DNA from: Candidatus Aminicenantota bacterium
GTDB taxonomy: Bacteria > Acidobacteriota > Aminicenantia > Aminicenantales > Aminicenantaceae
Assembly: GCA_016926925.1 (NCBI GenBank)
Contig: JAFGNQ010000303.1
Location: 1 to 6,040 of the forward strand
DNA: 6,040 nt
Direction of reading: 5' to 3'
Part shown: in pieces, positions 5,863-6,040 of the stretch
Position numbering within the stretch: the first letter of the stretch is position 1
How the letters are laid out: each line of letters starts with the position of its first letter
Made by a program: the position numbers and the translations under genes
The notes under the pieces: model-generated
Database searches by the model: none
What the model was told of the DNA's origin: nothing
Seen by the model: the letters and a program-made list of their open reading frames with translations, nothing else

Positions 5863-6040
5863 CTATTTGCCGGTTTTTCTTTCATGGTCTCGGATAAGCG
5901 GTACGAGTACATCCAATAAGCCTTCTGCCCCCTGGGTCAAAATGTCGAAGGCGGGAAGCCCGGTCTGATCTGTCAATAATTTACATGTCTCCGGGATATT
6001 GTCTTTGGGGATGTTTTCGTGGTTTATGGTCAGAGCGACC
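5863..6040 (-). CDS. DUF1611 (DgcN-like) family protein, C-terminal fragment
   Basis: The minus strand is open from the right edge to a TAG at 5863-5865, giving the last 58 residues of a gene whose start lies outside the window. The first complete codon begins at 6039. The fragment reads VALTINHENIPKD, then LLTDQTGLPAFD, then GLLDVLVPLI. I recognise this as the C-terminal end of DUF1611 proteins, which have a Rossmann-like N-terminal part and a P-loop NTPase-like part (the latter not in this window). Some members are named DgcN and act with an epimerase/racemase partner in D-glutamate catabolism; that is recalled knowledge. Such genes are often found beside dipeptide epimerases, and that expectation is met here. 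It is the most upstream visible gene of the operon, and the promoter lies beyond the edge. The call rests on a short fragment. Confidence 0.72.
   Translation of the reverse strand, partial: VALTINHENIPKDNIPETCKLLTDQTGLPAFDILTQGAEGLLDVLVPLIRDHERKTGK

Noticed and set aside
1..6040. CRISPR array, tRNA/rRNA, insertion sequence, phage att site or integrase
   Set aside because: I saw no regularly spaced repeats, tRNA-like cloverleaf, transposase or terminal inverted repeats on reading the window.

Overview
The window reads as ordinary bacterial chromosome of middling GC, with AT-rich intergenic gaps, sigma70-type promoters and some TTG or SD-poor starts. The gene content fits an anaerobic or metabolically versatile proteobacterium-like organism, perhaps Desulfobacterota. 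That placement is a guess from general flavour, and no marker gene is present to fix it.

Layout: (1) 1-363 is mostly non-coding. It may hold the 3' end of an upstream gene, then a weak and a strong terminator-like hairpin, then a good promoter (TTGACA-17-TATCTT). (2) 364-1524 (+) encodes a saccharopine/lysine-6-dehydrogenase-family NAD(P)-dependent oxidoreductase. (3) 1525-1866 is a 342-base gap with a near-consensus extended -10 promoter and a long, C-rich, G-poor leader. (4) 1867-3033 (+) encodes a 12-helix MFS transporter. (5) 3034-3159 is a convergent intergenic gap without a convincing terminator. (6) 3160-6040 (-) is a tightly packed operon entering from the right edge. In transcription order it holds the 3' end of a DUF1611 (DgcN-like) gene, a 535-aa PP-loop ATP-pyrophosphatase with a QueC-like four-cysteine cluster, and an L-Ala-D/L-Glu-type dipeptide epimerase of the enolase superfamily with all expected active-site residues.

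The minus-strand operon is the most interesting part. DUF1611 proteins and dipeptide epimerases are linked to D-glutamate and murein-peptide metabolism. The middle gene resembles, from memory, the PP-loop architecture of MurL, the ATP-dependent epimerase acting on the glutamate of UDP-MurNAc-L-Ala-L-Glu. A shared theme of glutamate stereochemistry (D-Glu synthesis, recycling or catabolism) is a plausible inference but unproven. The two plus-strand genes have their own promoters, and nothing in the sequence ties them directly to the operon.
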